NCBI GenBank assembly: GCA_973895155.1
Contig: OZ316898.1
Location: forward strand, 8,680,001-8,744,000
Length of the DNA: 64,000 nt
Source of the DNA: Marsupella aquatica
Taxonomy: Eukaryota > Marchantiophyta
Reading direction: 5' to 3'
Notes under the pieces: generated by a model
Databases searched by the model: none
What the model was told of the DNA's origin: nothing
The model's input: the letters and a program-made list of their open reading frames with translations, nothing else
Position numbers and translations under genes: made by a program
Shown here: in pieces, positions 25,801 through 36,500 of the stretch
Numbering within the stretch: position 1 is the stretch's first letter
How the letters are laid out: each line of letters starts with the position of its first letter

Positions 25801-26993
25801 CGACCTAATTACCGTTCACTATCTTGACCATCAGTATTCTGTTGGAAATTATTGCAGGGTCTGATATATGCTTACAAGGCAGGGCTTGATATTACAACGT
25901 AATCTCAAAACGACCCCCGCGTACTGTCTACTCATGGTTGTAGGTTGTTTTGAGTATTTTCTAAATGATGTGAACAGGTTTCATTGTGGGGGCTCCATGC
26001 TTTTGTCAGCTCGTGCTTTCTTTTGCAGTCAGCCAAATTGTGATGGGCTGGGTGCATGCGTGATTAGGAGCTTACGCAGAGTTGGCCAGACAATGGAAAC
26101 AATGAAGATGAATTGACTTGTTAACTTCTATGCTCTTGTTGGTATCTCGCAGATACCTGCAAGCAATCTCAGGAGGCGCAGCTGGTTCCAAATCTATGGA
26201 ACTCTATTCCAGCCGCATACAGAGTAGAGATTTTGCTCCAGGTAAGCCAGGATGGTGTCTCTGACCTCTATTTGGGATTTACGCTTTAAGGTACCCCGAC
26301 TGTAAGTTAAAGCTACTGTCTAGAAGTATGAGGAGATTGGTTTAGGGTTTAGGGTTGGTTTGTTATTTGGATTCGGTCATCCATTCTCAATGCTCGAGGA
26401 AGGATCATGTTCTTGCGAGTATTTGATCCCAGTCTCATCTGTCACTTGCAAGTTTGGGATATATATCTTTGATAACGTGACTAATTTGGTCAGATCACTT
26501 TAAAGTTGCCCCATTGATAGGCATCGTCCACGTTCAGTATAAGTTTAAGATGGTCGGCAGTCTTCTCTGTCTAGTTTGTCCCCAACTGTGTTAAAGAGTC
26601 TTACCTAGTGTGACTTTTCTGGCACAGGATTCTATACCAACCACTTTGTGAAGGATCTTGGCATTGCGTTGAATGAGTGCCAAAGAATGGGGCTTGCACT
26701 ACCTGGCCTTGCCCTTGTGAGTGTCGATTCCTCTACAAGTTTCACATTTTTTTCTGATTGAACATAGTGCTGCCTTCTGTGAGGAGAGAGGCAGTTTGGT
26801 TGGTATTCATTGAGGTTTGGAGGGTCATTTATAGTTTACTGTCGTGGGATCTTGATCATCTATCGCTTAATGGTCCCATTTCCATTTGCAGGCCCAGCAA
26901 TTGTATGTCTCATTGAAGAGTTATGGTGAAGGAGACCTAGGAACCCAGGCATTGATTTTGTCTTTGGAACGCTTGAATAACATCAAGCGGTAG
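19895..26993 (+). CDS. 3-hydroxyisobutyrate dehydrogenase-like protein (beta-hydroxyacid dehydrogenase family), mitochondrial, 13 exons
   Basis: NAD(P)-dependent beta-hydroxyacid dehydrogenase, closest in memory to Arabidopsis At4g29120. Thirteen exons join with consistent phases: 19895-20114, 20755-20839, 23670-23759, 23965-24057, 24288-24360, 24653-24717, 24841-24934, 25099-25191, 25308-25343, 25858-25898, 26153-26241, 26628-26716 and 26892-26993, giving 389 aa. Visible motifs are the Rossmann GTGVMG, the substrate loop [15 protein letters not shown], the catalytic-lysine helix GQSCKLANQ and the C-terminal [20 protein letters not shown]. The N-terminus is Arg/Ser/Leu-rich and reads as a mitochondrial transit peptide. 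A second in-frame ATG at 19973 would give 363 aa and a cleaner presequence. Intron 2 (20840-23669) is by far the longest and contains the snoRNA cluster. The family cannot be assigned to one substrate by sequence alone; 3-hydroxyisobutyrate or succinic semialdehyde/glyoxylate are possibilities. Confidence 0.92.
21638..21718 (+). ncRNA. Box C/D snoRNA, copy 1 of the intronic cluster
   Basis: It has box C GTGATGA (21642-21648), an internal C'-like TGATGA, box D CTGA (21712-21715) and a short terminal stem GCAT/ATGC. The first guide is degenerate at its start (AATAGATAGGGACAG rather than CCAGATAGGGACAG). The second guide, TGGGAATCTC, sits directly before box D. Both guides can pair with the conserved large-subunit rRNA segment containing GAGATTCCCACTGTCCC. 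Confidence 0.82.
21798..21870 (+). ncRNA. Degenerate box C/D snoRNA relic after copy 1
   Basis: The spacing and order of GTGAGATGGGAGAAAAGATAG, ACACCTTATCT, AGATGACGAAACTATCT and AGGAATTG follow the other copies. Box C is disrupted and no CTGA box D remains, so it is likely dead. It shows the array was once longer. Confidence 0.35.
22138..22217 (+). ncRNA. Box C/D snoRNA, copy 2
   Basis: Box C is GTGATGA (22142-22148), the first guide AGATAGGGACAG is intact, the C'-like GATGATGA is present and box D is CTGA (22211-22214). The terminal stem is GCA/TGC. The guide before box D is changed to TGGAAAGCTC, so this copy may have lost the second target while keeping the first. Confidence 0.8.
22374..22453 (+). 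ncRNA. Box C/D snoRNA, copy 3
   Basis: Box C is ATGATGA (22379-22385), the first guide AGATAGGGACAG is intact, the internal C' is ATGATGA, the second guide is TGGGAATCTC and box D is CTGA (22447-22450). This is a best-consensus copy. It lies 237 bp after copy 2 and carries the same spacer, ending GATTTGGATGATCA...TTTAGCGT. Confidence 0.85.
22609..22688 (+). ncRNA. Box C/D snoRNA, copy 4
   Basis: Box C is ATGATGA (22613-22619), both guides (AGATAGGGACAG and TGGGAATCTC) are intact, an internal GATGATGA is present and box D is CTGA (22681-22684). It lies 234 bp after copy 3 with a near-identical spacer, so the two units arose by tandem duplication. Confidence 0.85.
22817..22900 (+). ncRNA. Decayed box C/D snoRNA copy (between copies 4 and 5)
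   Basis: Alignable to the other copies through AACTAGATAGGGCC, AACTACC and CAATCTCTCA, but box C has become ATGTGAAG and box D CTCA. The terminal stem is instead longer than in the good copies: GCATGTGA pairs with TCACATGC, 8 bp. Probably a non-functional relic, unless the stem now serves another role. Confidence 0.4.
23042..23121 (+). ncRNA. Box C/D snoRNA, copy 5
   Basis: Box C is GTGATGA (23046-23052), the first guide AGATAGGGACAG is intact, the internal ATGATGA is present, the second guide is TGGGAATCTC and box D is CTGA (23115-23118), followed by TGCC. It lies about 550 bp before the acceptor of exon 3. Confidence 0.85.
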
Positions 26994-27639
26994 GCAACTG
27001 AAGGCGGGTTGATTTGGAGACTTGTCGTCTATTAAGAAAATGACCTTGGGTTGTACAAAATGTTATATTCACTAATTAGAATGTAAAGGTTCACTTATGT
27101 CATAGTAGATTGTAAAGACTGTATAATTATCGGAAGAAATCTACGAGTTTCTTTCGTTACTCGCGCGCAGTTCTAAAAATTGTTTTATTTAATAAAAGAT
27201 TTTTCATTGTAGCTTGGAAGTTCCGTTATAGGAACCTGTCCTACCCTCCCAAATCTCTGCGTGAGGGCTTACTTGGATCTGTGCAAACATCTCAAATCTC
27301 TGCTTTAGGACCTTCTCGGATCCGCACCTAGAAGCATCATCTTTCAATTGGAGTTTCACGGGCGCAGTGAAGATAAATGAACTTGTATGGAATATATCGG
27401 AAGCATCATCTTTTAATTGAAGTTTCACGGACGCAGTGACGATGTGAAGATGTAGTGAGCTTCTTTGGAATATACGTCTTTTTTCGGATAAATTGATGTA
27501 TCGTGTATACTTCCATGAGTCTTGCATTCCACTGGTTTGTGCGTCTTTGGACCAAGTGTGCATTTACAGACTTGGGTGTGATTATGGCAGAGAGAACAAT
27601 AACACATGATCCGGGTGGCAATCATTGCTTGCGATTCGG

Positions 27640-28940
27640 GATTTCATGTCAGCAGTTGGTATTGCTTGTCACCTCTTGGACAAGAGTCCATTGTCTAGGG
27701 GATGTGGTGGTTACAGTTCGTATGGGCAGGAGTCATGTTTTGTCCATGTACCAGACCATGCACAGGTGCTCCTTATCTTTTCCTTCACATGTGTCTTTTC
27801 TCTAGCTGATGGTGTGGTAGTTACAGATCCTGTAGGCAGGAGCCATGTTGTCCCTGTACCAGACCATATGGCAAACAAGGCAGCCCGACTCATGAAAAGC
27901 TGACTCATGAGAAGCCGGCCTCATGAACAAACACTCAGGATAATATAGCTGGCCCTGTTCTCTCACTAGAGTGTCCTGCAATTGAATGGAGGATGCGTTT
28001 TCAGTAAACTCACACTGCAGCCCTGGTTCTCCCACTACATGTTTGTAAGTGATGTGGGAGGTTTTGTATAATGCGAGCAAACGGGAATAAAACGGGAATT
28101 TTGTTAGTGATAAGACTGACGTTTATAAGTGATGTGGGAGGTATTGTCTATTGCACGCAAACAGGAATTTTTCGAGGGAGAAGAGTGTTGTTAGAGGGAG
28201 ACTTGGTTTAGAATTTCATTTGCTTTGACCTGTCTTTTATATTTTTGTGTGTTTATAACTTCAAATGGCTAGCAAGTTGTTTGTAAGTGATGTGGGAGGT
28301 ATTGTATTATCCAAGCAAACAGGAATTTGTTAGTGAGAAGAAATTATGAAACTGCTATATGAACCTTGCAATTTTGAGTAATTTGTTAGTGAGAAGAAAT
28401 TATGAAACTGCTATATAAACCTTGCAATTTTGTGTTATTCAGGTTTTGTGTTCACTATTTTAATTTTAATGTGCCTTAACAAGATGAATTATTTGTATTA
28501 ATTTTATTTTGAATTAAGTTCTGGATCCCTTTTAATTTGAGTGAATTTAGAATATTATGTCTCCCCTCATAAATGTTTAATATTTCCTTTTCAATAACTC
28601 CTTAGTGAACTATTATTTTTCTCATGAGGATGAGATATATGAATCTGAACAATGTGGATATTTGGCCAACTAAGTTCCAGGTTTTAATTGAGTTTATTGT
28701 CATTACCTAGAACCAAGTGCACAATTTTTTAATATCTTTGTACTTTCTTGTTCATAATGTGCTTTTCTTTACATGTGTATTTTTTTTAAAATAAAGTAAA
28801 TTAAATGAATTAAATCATTTAGAATATTATGTCTCCCCTCATGAGCAAATAGGAATTTTGTTAGGGAGAAGAGTGTTGTTAGATAGAGACTTAGTTTAAA
28901 ATTTCTTTTGCTTTTAGCTGTCTTTTATATTTTTGTGTTT
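27640..28940. repeat. Patchwork of diverged direct repeats downstream of the dehydrogenase gene
   Basis: No gene is supported. One unit occurs at about 27706-27760 and again at about 27812-27869, sharing GGCAGGAG(T/C)CATGTT and GTACCAGACCAT. A second family, containing TAAGTGATGTGGGAGGT, occurs at about 28043, 28122 and 28280, each followed by a GCAAAC(A/G)GGAAT motif. A 50-bp stretch with AGTGAGAAGAAATTATGAAACTG-like sequence is duplicated at about 28331 and 28387. AGTGTTGTTAGAGGGAGACTT-like sequence near 28187 recurs near 28872. Confidence 0.55.
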
Positions 28941-28965
28941 GCTCACAAAGGACCCGCCCGAAGCC

Positions 28966-29114
28966 CAGAGAGGCATGACTTTGTGGTAGCTCATTTGAAT
29001 TGAGACTTATAGGTCTTGGGTTTAACTGTTGTGGTTGACACTTCCCTACTATTGTGGCTGGCTCTTCCCTTTCTGTGGGGTTTCACAGATTTCCCCTTAA
29101 AAATAAAAATAAAA
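28966..29114 (+). mobile_element. SINE insertion (tRNA-like head, A-rich tail) with 19-bp target-site duplication
   Basis: The 149-bp insert is flanked by AAAGGACCCGCCYGAARCC at 28947-28965 and 29115-29133, identical at 17 of 19 positions. The 5' part has A-box-like TGGTAGCTCATTTGAATTG and B-box-like GGTCTTGGGTTTAACT, as in tRNA-derived SINEs. The 3' part, CCCTTTCTGTGGGGTTTCACA, is shared with the truncated copy at 12900-12977, and the tail is an A-rich AAATAAAAATAAAAA run. It inserts into an already repetitive region. The source tRNA is not identifiable by eye. Confidence 0.8.
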
Positions 29115-29239
29115 AAAGGACCCGCCTGAAACCTAGTACTCCGCCATGGGCTGGAAATTTTTAAGCCAGCCTGAAACTTATAACTCCAAATGGCTAGCAA
29201 GTTGCCCGCAAAAAGAGCAGTCCCAAAAATATTTGTTAT

Positions 29240-29640
29240 CAACCAGGTTCTTGCTAGCCAGGCAATTGGATAAAGAGAAATGTGGACTATATTATGAGGT
29301 GGTCACAGATACTCACAAAAATATATGTTATTAACCAGGTTCTTGCTAGCCAGGCAATTGGATATAGAAAAATGTGGCCTATATTATGAGGTGGTCAGGT
29401 TCTTGCTAGCCAGGCAATTGGATAAAGAAAAATGTGGACTATATTATGAGGGGGTCACAGATACTCCCCAAAATATATGTTACTAACCAGGTTCTTGCTA
29501 GCCAGGCAATTGGATATAGAAAAATGTGGCCTATATTATGAGGTGGTTACTATGTTATTAACCAGGTTCTTGCTAGCGAGGCAATTGGATATAGAAAAAT
29601 GTGGCCTATATTATGAGGTGATCACAGATCTTATGGACAC
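29240..29640 (+). repeat. Tandem array with unit about 64-92 bp, five copies
   Basis: Five copies start near 29243, 29335, 29398, 29487 and 29561. Each has AGGTTCTTGCTAGCCAGG, CAATTGGATA(A/T)AGA, AAATGTGG(A/C)CTATATTATG and AGG(T/G)GGTCAC. Longer units add a 27-bp AGATACTC..AAAATATATGTTA segment, so long and short units partly alternate. The open frames at 29146-29334 and 29477-29689 only reflect this repeat. Confidence 0.85.
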
Positions 29641-30119
29641 GGATCATGTGAGGAAAAAATTGCCTGGTTCTCCCACTGTGTGTTTATAAGTGAAGAAAAT
29701 GTAGATAGCCCTGGTTCTCCCACCTGTGTTTATAAGTGACGCTGACTGACCAGAGCTGATGGTAGTCAAACATTGTAAGATAATGTAGCTAGCTGGAGAT
29801 AAGCTTAATTAAGTGGAGAATTGCTCTGTTCATGGATATAGTTGAATTCCAAATGCCATTGTGTCGAACGATACGGCTGAATACACAGGACGATTAGCAT
29901 AAATTTCTACATCGAAGACACTTCAAGTTCTCATGGGAAAAGTCTCAGCCACAGTTCAGTGTATGTTCGGCTTAATGCATTCTGTGCTCTGTCAACCACC
30001 CTAGCACAATTCATCTCACAGGTGGTGAATGAACACAGGAAAGAGAGACCCAACAAGGGACAATTCAACATCGATTCACCATTTTAGGGAATGCCAACTC
30101 ACCAACCAGTTACAAGAGG

Positions 30120-30323
30120 CTACTGTGAACTTGGGGTAAGATCTGTTCGGAAAGCATCAAGCATTTCAGACCCAAATGTCATCACTCCAGAGACATCCGC
30201 AACTCTTTCGCTAAGAATGATGGCAGGATCCGCAACACCAAGGAGAAAAAGGCTGAAGTGAAAGTGTTCTTCAATTGAACATAAGTTCCATGCTGGACAA
30301 TGCTTCTGTGCATGTTTGTTTTC
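30120..30323 (-). other. Possible orphan terminal exon or gene fragment
   Basis: After a GGTAG acceptor at 30324-30325 the minus strand is open for 67 codons to a TAG stop. It contains LFLLGVADPAIILSERVADV and ends in FRTDLTPSSQ. The composition looks protein-like, but another frame over the same bases is also open for over 40 codons. It lies 250 bp downstream of the HEATR6 stop and could be an alternative last exon of that gene, or a captured fragment. I do not recognise the protein. Confidence 0.25.
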
Positions 30324-30573
30324 CTACCACCAAAGCTGTGGGCACCGAAAACAAATTCGAAACTATTTCGAACGCAACTCCCTACCTCTCCTCAATGTGC
30401 GATGCTGCCCGGTGGACACACGCAAGATGTTTCTGATTGCCGTATATCGTGATACACTAAAATTTCATTGGTCCTTTCCATCCAGTCACTACCAGTACAA
30501 ATGCAAGGACCTAATTTCATCAAAATTGTAGAATTCGTCAATAAACTCAACAGCCGTACTTGTCTTCACTAAA

Positions 30574-33500
30574 TTATGAATGAGCTATCAAGATTTCCAG
30601 TTTTTGCGTAGTATTCAGGTGTCCACCATACCTGTATATTTCAGCCAGGGCTCTAATAGCTTTTCTAAGATAAATAACTTTCTGGACGTGTCCCCCACTA
30701 GAAGTCAGCATAGAATCATTCATTTGTAACCCGTACCGGCGATGCTCTTTGGGAGGGGGTAAGGGCTTGTCATCATAAGAAAGGCCTTTACTGTTAGCGA
30801 CCTCAGCCATACTCATTTCTGCCATTTGATCTAGCAGACCATACTCATTCGTAAACGCGTCGCTCGTACTCAGCTTGTCTGAAGTGCACAGTGAGGCCAA
30901 GAAGTCTTGTAAAAATATTGCCCTCTGCATTCACCAAGCATTGGTCATTGGTTTGGGGTCAACTTGAGTGATCACAGGTGCAGGCGTGAGCTCCAATTTC
31001 CTTTCTGGCTTCTTCAGTTGGTGCTTACTAGGAGCACACTTCCACTGAAGGAACATTTGACCCATTTTTAATTTATTCTCCCGGCATTGCTTCCAAACTA
31101 CCAACGCGCCCCAACCCAAGGTAGAACGACTATTGACGTTTTAGTAATAGCCCCTTTCTAACAAAGGATGTAAGGGACAAGTTCCTCATACCTTCAGTAG
31201 GAAATCCTTCAAACAAAAAAAGTCCTCCGGGATACCCAATCCGAGTACATGAAGGATAGTAGTTGTCAGCTGCATACCACATAAGATGATAGAACGGATT
31301 ATATTATTCAACCTCAGTCACAATTGACAATTGTGTGTGGATGAAGAGAACAACCACTACACAGAATCAAGCTTGCAATCGTTCGATACGAAACAATCGG
31401 GTTATGTTGCTACAAATGACATAAGTTGACTCTTAGCTGTGAAACAAAATGATGGCTGTCAAAATAATGAAAGTAAATGCTTAATATACTGTTGGCTACA
31501 AGTGACACCTAGCACATCTGATATCTTATGTTTCTAATGAATCACCCATCCAGACAGCATTGAGAATGTGGAGACTGGTTCGAGTCAACCAACCTGTTCT
31601 GTCAACGCCTTGTTATATTTAAAACTTGTAGGTACCGACTTATGCTCGGAATCCATACAATCCAAGGCATGCACCAGAGCTTTTACGACGTCACTGTAGG
31701 ACTCTCCATAATCTTCACAAGTCAAACTCATTCATCAGAAAACAAAAATCAATCGTGTTCAGTACTGATAATTCCTGGAATCGCAGACATTAAGAAAGCA
31801 CACAAATAGTTAAAAGATGAAATGAAACTAACTGCAGACTAATGCTTGATGATGGTGAAAATTCAAGGGCATACCTTCTCGAGCAGCAGGAACAGCTAGT
31901 GCAGCTGCCGAATGTATCCGGATTTTAAAATTGGCTGAGTCGCGCAATAGCAAGAGCAATATACTGAACACAGATGGTACCCTTCACAACACAAATTTAT
32001 AGATCCTTTTAAACACTTCTCTTTTTCATTTACGCAAGAAAATAAATATTTTCAATTGACTTGAGCTCTAGAGACAATACTGCCACTCCTTTGTTAGTAT
32101 CCACTATGATACTGTAACCACCTGCACTAAGTACCAATCGAAATTTTCGTCCCTACAATTGTAGTACTCGTAGTTTGGGAAGAAACTACACCAAACATAG
32201 ACATCTTAAGGAGCATCGACTTACTTAATGATGATAGCTACGTAAAACGCAAAAATTAGGCAGCAAAACTTCTATCAGAAAACACGGAATACTTCCATGT
32301 AGAATGCATAGATCCCAGGCAGAGCCAAGAATGGAGCTGTCAAGAAACAAGTTGCATTTTTGTAGCACAAACGGCCCACTTGAATAGGGGAGAACTCAAG
32401 AGGAAAATTATAAAAAGTTGAGGTATACCATGTCATTTGTGAGAGGCAGACTGTCTTGTTCAAAAATAAATTCCCCAGAGCATGACAAACATTCCACTGG
32501 ACCTGTATCACCAAGAGCAAGAACACACTTAGGACAACAACTGTTTTGTTATGACCTCAGTGCACAAATTTAGAAGCCTGGATTCTAAAACAGAAGCACC
32601 AAGATCAGTAGCAATATATCTGGAAAAGTAGGCAATAACCTTCACATTTCCTGTAGTGACACACGACACTAATGTTTGCACCATGATCCCTAGCCACCTG
32701 CTCGCTTCTGCAGCTCCTCGATCTATTGAGTCGAGAGGTTGGTCAAATTTGTGCAGGTACTGTGGCGCTGTATCTTCTGGCACGTTCCTTGCTTGGAAAT
32801 GAGAAGGACCACCGAAGTTCGCAAATCTAGCCAGGTTGCCGAGAGCTCGAACAGCATTTGCCCGAACCTGAAATACAGCAGTCCGATGAGCATCAGTTTA
32901 TCTACCCACGTTGCTGTAGCAGAAAGACCCAGCACAAGGACAGATTCAAAGCACATATCTCTGCGGCGTTCAAGTAACTGGCAATTCTTATTACCTTATC
33001 ACAGTCTTTAGCTGCTTTCAAGGCACACTCCGCCAGACGAGCCAGTGGTAATGTCCCAGAAAGATTGTCTGCACCAATCACCTAACGTCAAAACCAAGAA
33101 TAGAACTGTACAGTTGTATGGATCCCAAGAAAGGATGTAGACCATGGCCAAAGTTCTTTGACGTTTCACATCAAGCGATTCAACTTCAACATCAAACATC
33201 CCAGAGAAACTGAAAGCTGGCGCAGAAAACTTTGAGGGATACTTACGGAGGTAGACAAGGCTATTTGTCTCCGAGATGTTACGTAGAGCATCACATATAT
33301 TCGCTAGTGCCCATGAAGCTGTTATCCTTACCTGCCGACACCGAGTCGCAACATCCATCACAAGGAATGCAATGATAAGGCAAATGTCTAAACCAGGCCT
33401 TTTGCTTCGCAAATTTCAACCTAAAAAATTGGTAACCTTCATTGGCAGTTGAAAATGAGCTAACAGGTGCACTCTCAGCCTGAACCTTGAAGGCGTGCCA

Positions 33501-36500
33501 CGTACCGACACTGAAGTGTCTGTTATAGAAGAAGCAACCACATCAACTGCCAAGTCCAGTTTCTCTCTCCTACAACCCACCCCGATTCTCGAATTAGACA
33601 ATAGGCGCGATACATGACGTCCAGATCAACAGAAGGCAACAGGCTGATTCCCAAGAAAGAACAGGCAGGTCCATATCCGGTTGAGAAATACATGCGACTA
33701 CCTTCCAGCGATCTGAGGAAAACCCATCACGACACCGATTGCTCGACAAGCAGAAGAGCGCACGGAAGGAGTGTCATCATTCCAAGCTGCATAAAGCTGG
33801 TGTCCATGATAGGATACAAAGAAAGGAACCTATCAGAATCCTTCCAAAAAGAGAACATCTGGTTGAAAAGACAATAAAGCAATAGGGGCTTTGAACAGTG
33901 TTATATCAGTAATCTGATGGATGGCTCTTCTAGGTAATATCCGTATAACATTGAACACCTGCCAAGCTTAAATCGCAACAACAACAGCCAAGAACTCCAG
34001 GGAGAATAAGGCAGACGACTCCAAAAGAACAGATTATTAAGGGATTTGTTGCAAAAGATATGTTTCCCAGGTGCAGAAAGTTTCTTCAAGATGATCATTG
34101 AGCCAAACATGAGAGCTTTGTCTTACCAGAGCAGAGAGGATATGATCTTGTTTTTGTGGTGGCAAAGAGATGAATAAAATGTTTGTCAACCCAGCAAAGC
34201 ATGTCAACGCCGCTCCTCGTACCTGTCAAGTAGAGGCCAATGATCATTTTTGTTATCTTCTTTTCTGACTTGCTTTTCGAATCCAACACCAGTTGCAAGA
34301 TTGACTAAAGATATAGCAGACGTCGATAGTCTTACCATCGGCGCAGTGTGAGTAAGAGTTGGTGGTAGATGCTTGTTCAAAGCCTCCAACCAAAACGCAA
34401 CCGCTGTGCCACAGTCAATTTCTTCTGATTGAAATGTCTCAAAGGCATACTTTCCAGGAGAAGAGCCCGTAGCTACCAGCAGCTTTGTTGGTTTGGGGAC
34501 TAGAAATGGTGACGGTGGTTGTAGGAATCCTTCATCAAGGGATTCGTCTGTCCCTTGGTATCCACAAGTTGCTCTAAGAAACTCATCAAGCAGCTGTCAT
34601 GACACATATTCACACAGGAAAAAGAGTAAATAGCATACTTCAAACATATCGAGTGAAAACCTCTCCATTTGATGATAACATTAAGATCAAAGCAACACGT
34701 ATGGACATCAGTGCCGTGCAGCAGATAATATTGTTATACCTTGATTGCACTGTTCACAACTTTGTCATCAGCCAATCTTGCCGTTTGGCCATTCAATGCA
34801 CTCCCTGGTGGTGCAACACCTTTCCTGACGGTTTGCTGATTTGATAGTGAATTGAAAGGCTCTACCAGACCGTCATGGCCAGTCGCATGATCAATGGTAC
34901 CCATTATTGAGCGTGAAATGGACTCCCAGTGGTTGGAGAGTATAGACGGGTAAGTGCGCACCGCAGCTTTCAATGCCTGCAAAGAGCCGCATCTGTCGAC
35001 CAGCTTTCAGGTTCGAGTTCATATATTCATGCTGTCATTCTCTCTTCCAAAGGCCCACTTTAACAATGTAATGAATTCGGCATGCTTTTCCCTCAGATTG
35101 AAATCATAGCAGGGCCAAATCAAAACAATCACTTTAACCAAATCTGAAAAGAGGAACAAGACACGCAATAGTAGATATAATAGTAGATCAACTTGCCTGG
35201 AATGCCTCCACACGTACAGCGGGTGATGCAGGGGGAACGGTGTATGATATGAGATCTTGAAGTAGAAGATGGCTACACGAGGGGCCATTCACCGATGGTG
35301 TCCAGGTGGCAGAAACTGCAATGTAAGCAGCTTTTAGCTAGTTGATAATTCAAGAGACTATTCGTAATGTTATAAACAAATATGTAAGCCCATATACCAC
35401 CCCATAACCATAACATGACTTCGAACAAACCCAGGACCTGAACAAATCAATAATTGATAAAAGGAAGAGGAAATCCCACAGTGTTCTCCTTCATACCTGG
35501 CGATGCTTCCATTACTAGATTTGCGGCTACAGTGGCTGAAGGTGGAGTACAGCTTAAGGCAGCACCAAGAGTGTTGATGGCAGCACACTGCACCAATCAA
35601 GAAGCAAGATTGTTCAGTATGCTGATAAAAATAACGCTGCCTCATTCCAGTTCAAATGCAGTCACGTGCTGGTATATTTACCATAACGTTGCTCTGATCC
35701 CCGGATGAAGAAAACAATTCTCGAGCCCTTTGATGTACTGACTGGAGAACATATGGCAAAAGCTCTGCTGGTAACCGAGAAAATCTGTCCATCTCGTACC
35801 AGCAAGTTGATTAATCCAGGTGAATGGCTTAGTGGAAACCGGGTTGCACAAAACAGACAATCCTTGAATGTAAGAGAATGGATCTAAGAGACTTCCAGGA
35901 ACGTCACTGCAGCTTGTCAGCAAGTGCAAGAACAAAATCAAACCTATAGGCTTCCCACACCCACAATAAAGGACCCAAACTTACGGAGAGGCCGAAACCA
36001 AAAGTGAGAGTGCCTTCAAAGTTGCGACCAGTATGCCACCTTGACTCTCATTCACAATCACATGAACAAGACCTGCAATATACAGCAGTTCCCTGATTAA
36101 CTTACATCAAGAGCATGCATATCCTTCAGCTGACAACAAGGCTTTCCTATTGTGTCATGATTCTAACCGAAAACAATCCAGCACAGGATGTAAAGCTTCC
36201 TTCGCACTCGCTTCTATGTTTTCCTTTTTTCGTTCAAACAATTTCTGCACCATGGCCTGATTGCATGCCGGTGGACCTCAAGATCTATTCATAAACTGAG
36301 TCATGCAATGACAAAACTATGTCTACAGATGGAACTCTCCCCCAAATTCTTATAAAAGCAACAGCAAAAGCATCAGTGCAAGGATTGCATCAATAGTATC
36401 AATGTTGCTTTAGAAATTGCAAGGGTTTCAAGCACCTATGAGCAGTTGAATCACCAGCTGGCCTAAGGAGCTTGACAATGTTGTGAAAGACTTGGATCTT

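Noticed and set aside
30931-31119. 62-codon minus-strand open frame within the HEATR6 locus
   Set aside because: The family protein runs directly from the exon ending at 31192 to the exon starting at 30924 in phase, so this is intron 24.
33069-33090. Alternative HEATR6 exon start at the upstream GTTAG acceptor (giving VIGAD...)
   Set aside because: That acceptor gives the wrong phase after exon 18; the GTGCAG acceptor at 33069-33070 joins in phase and preserves the family sequence.
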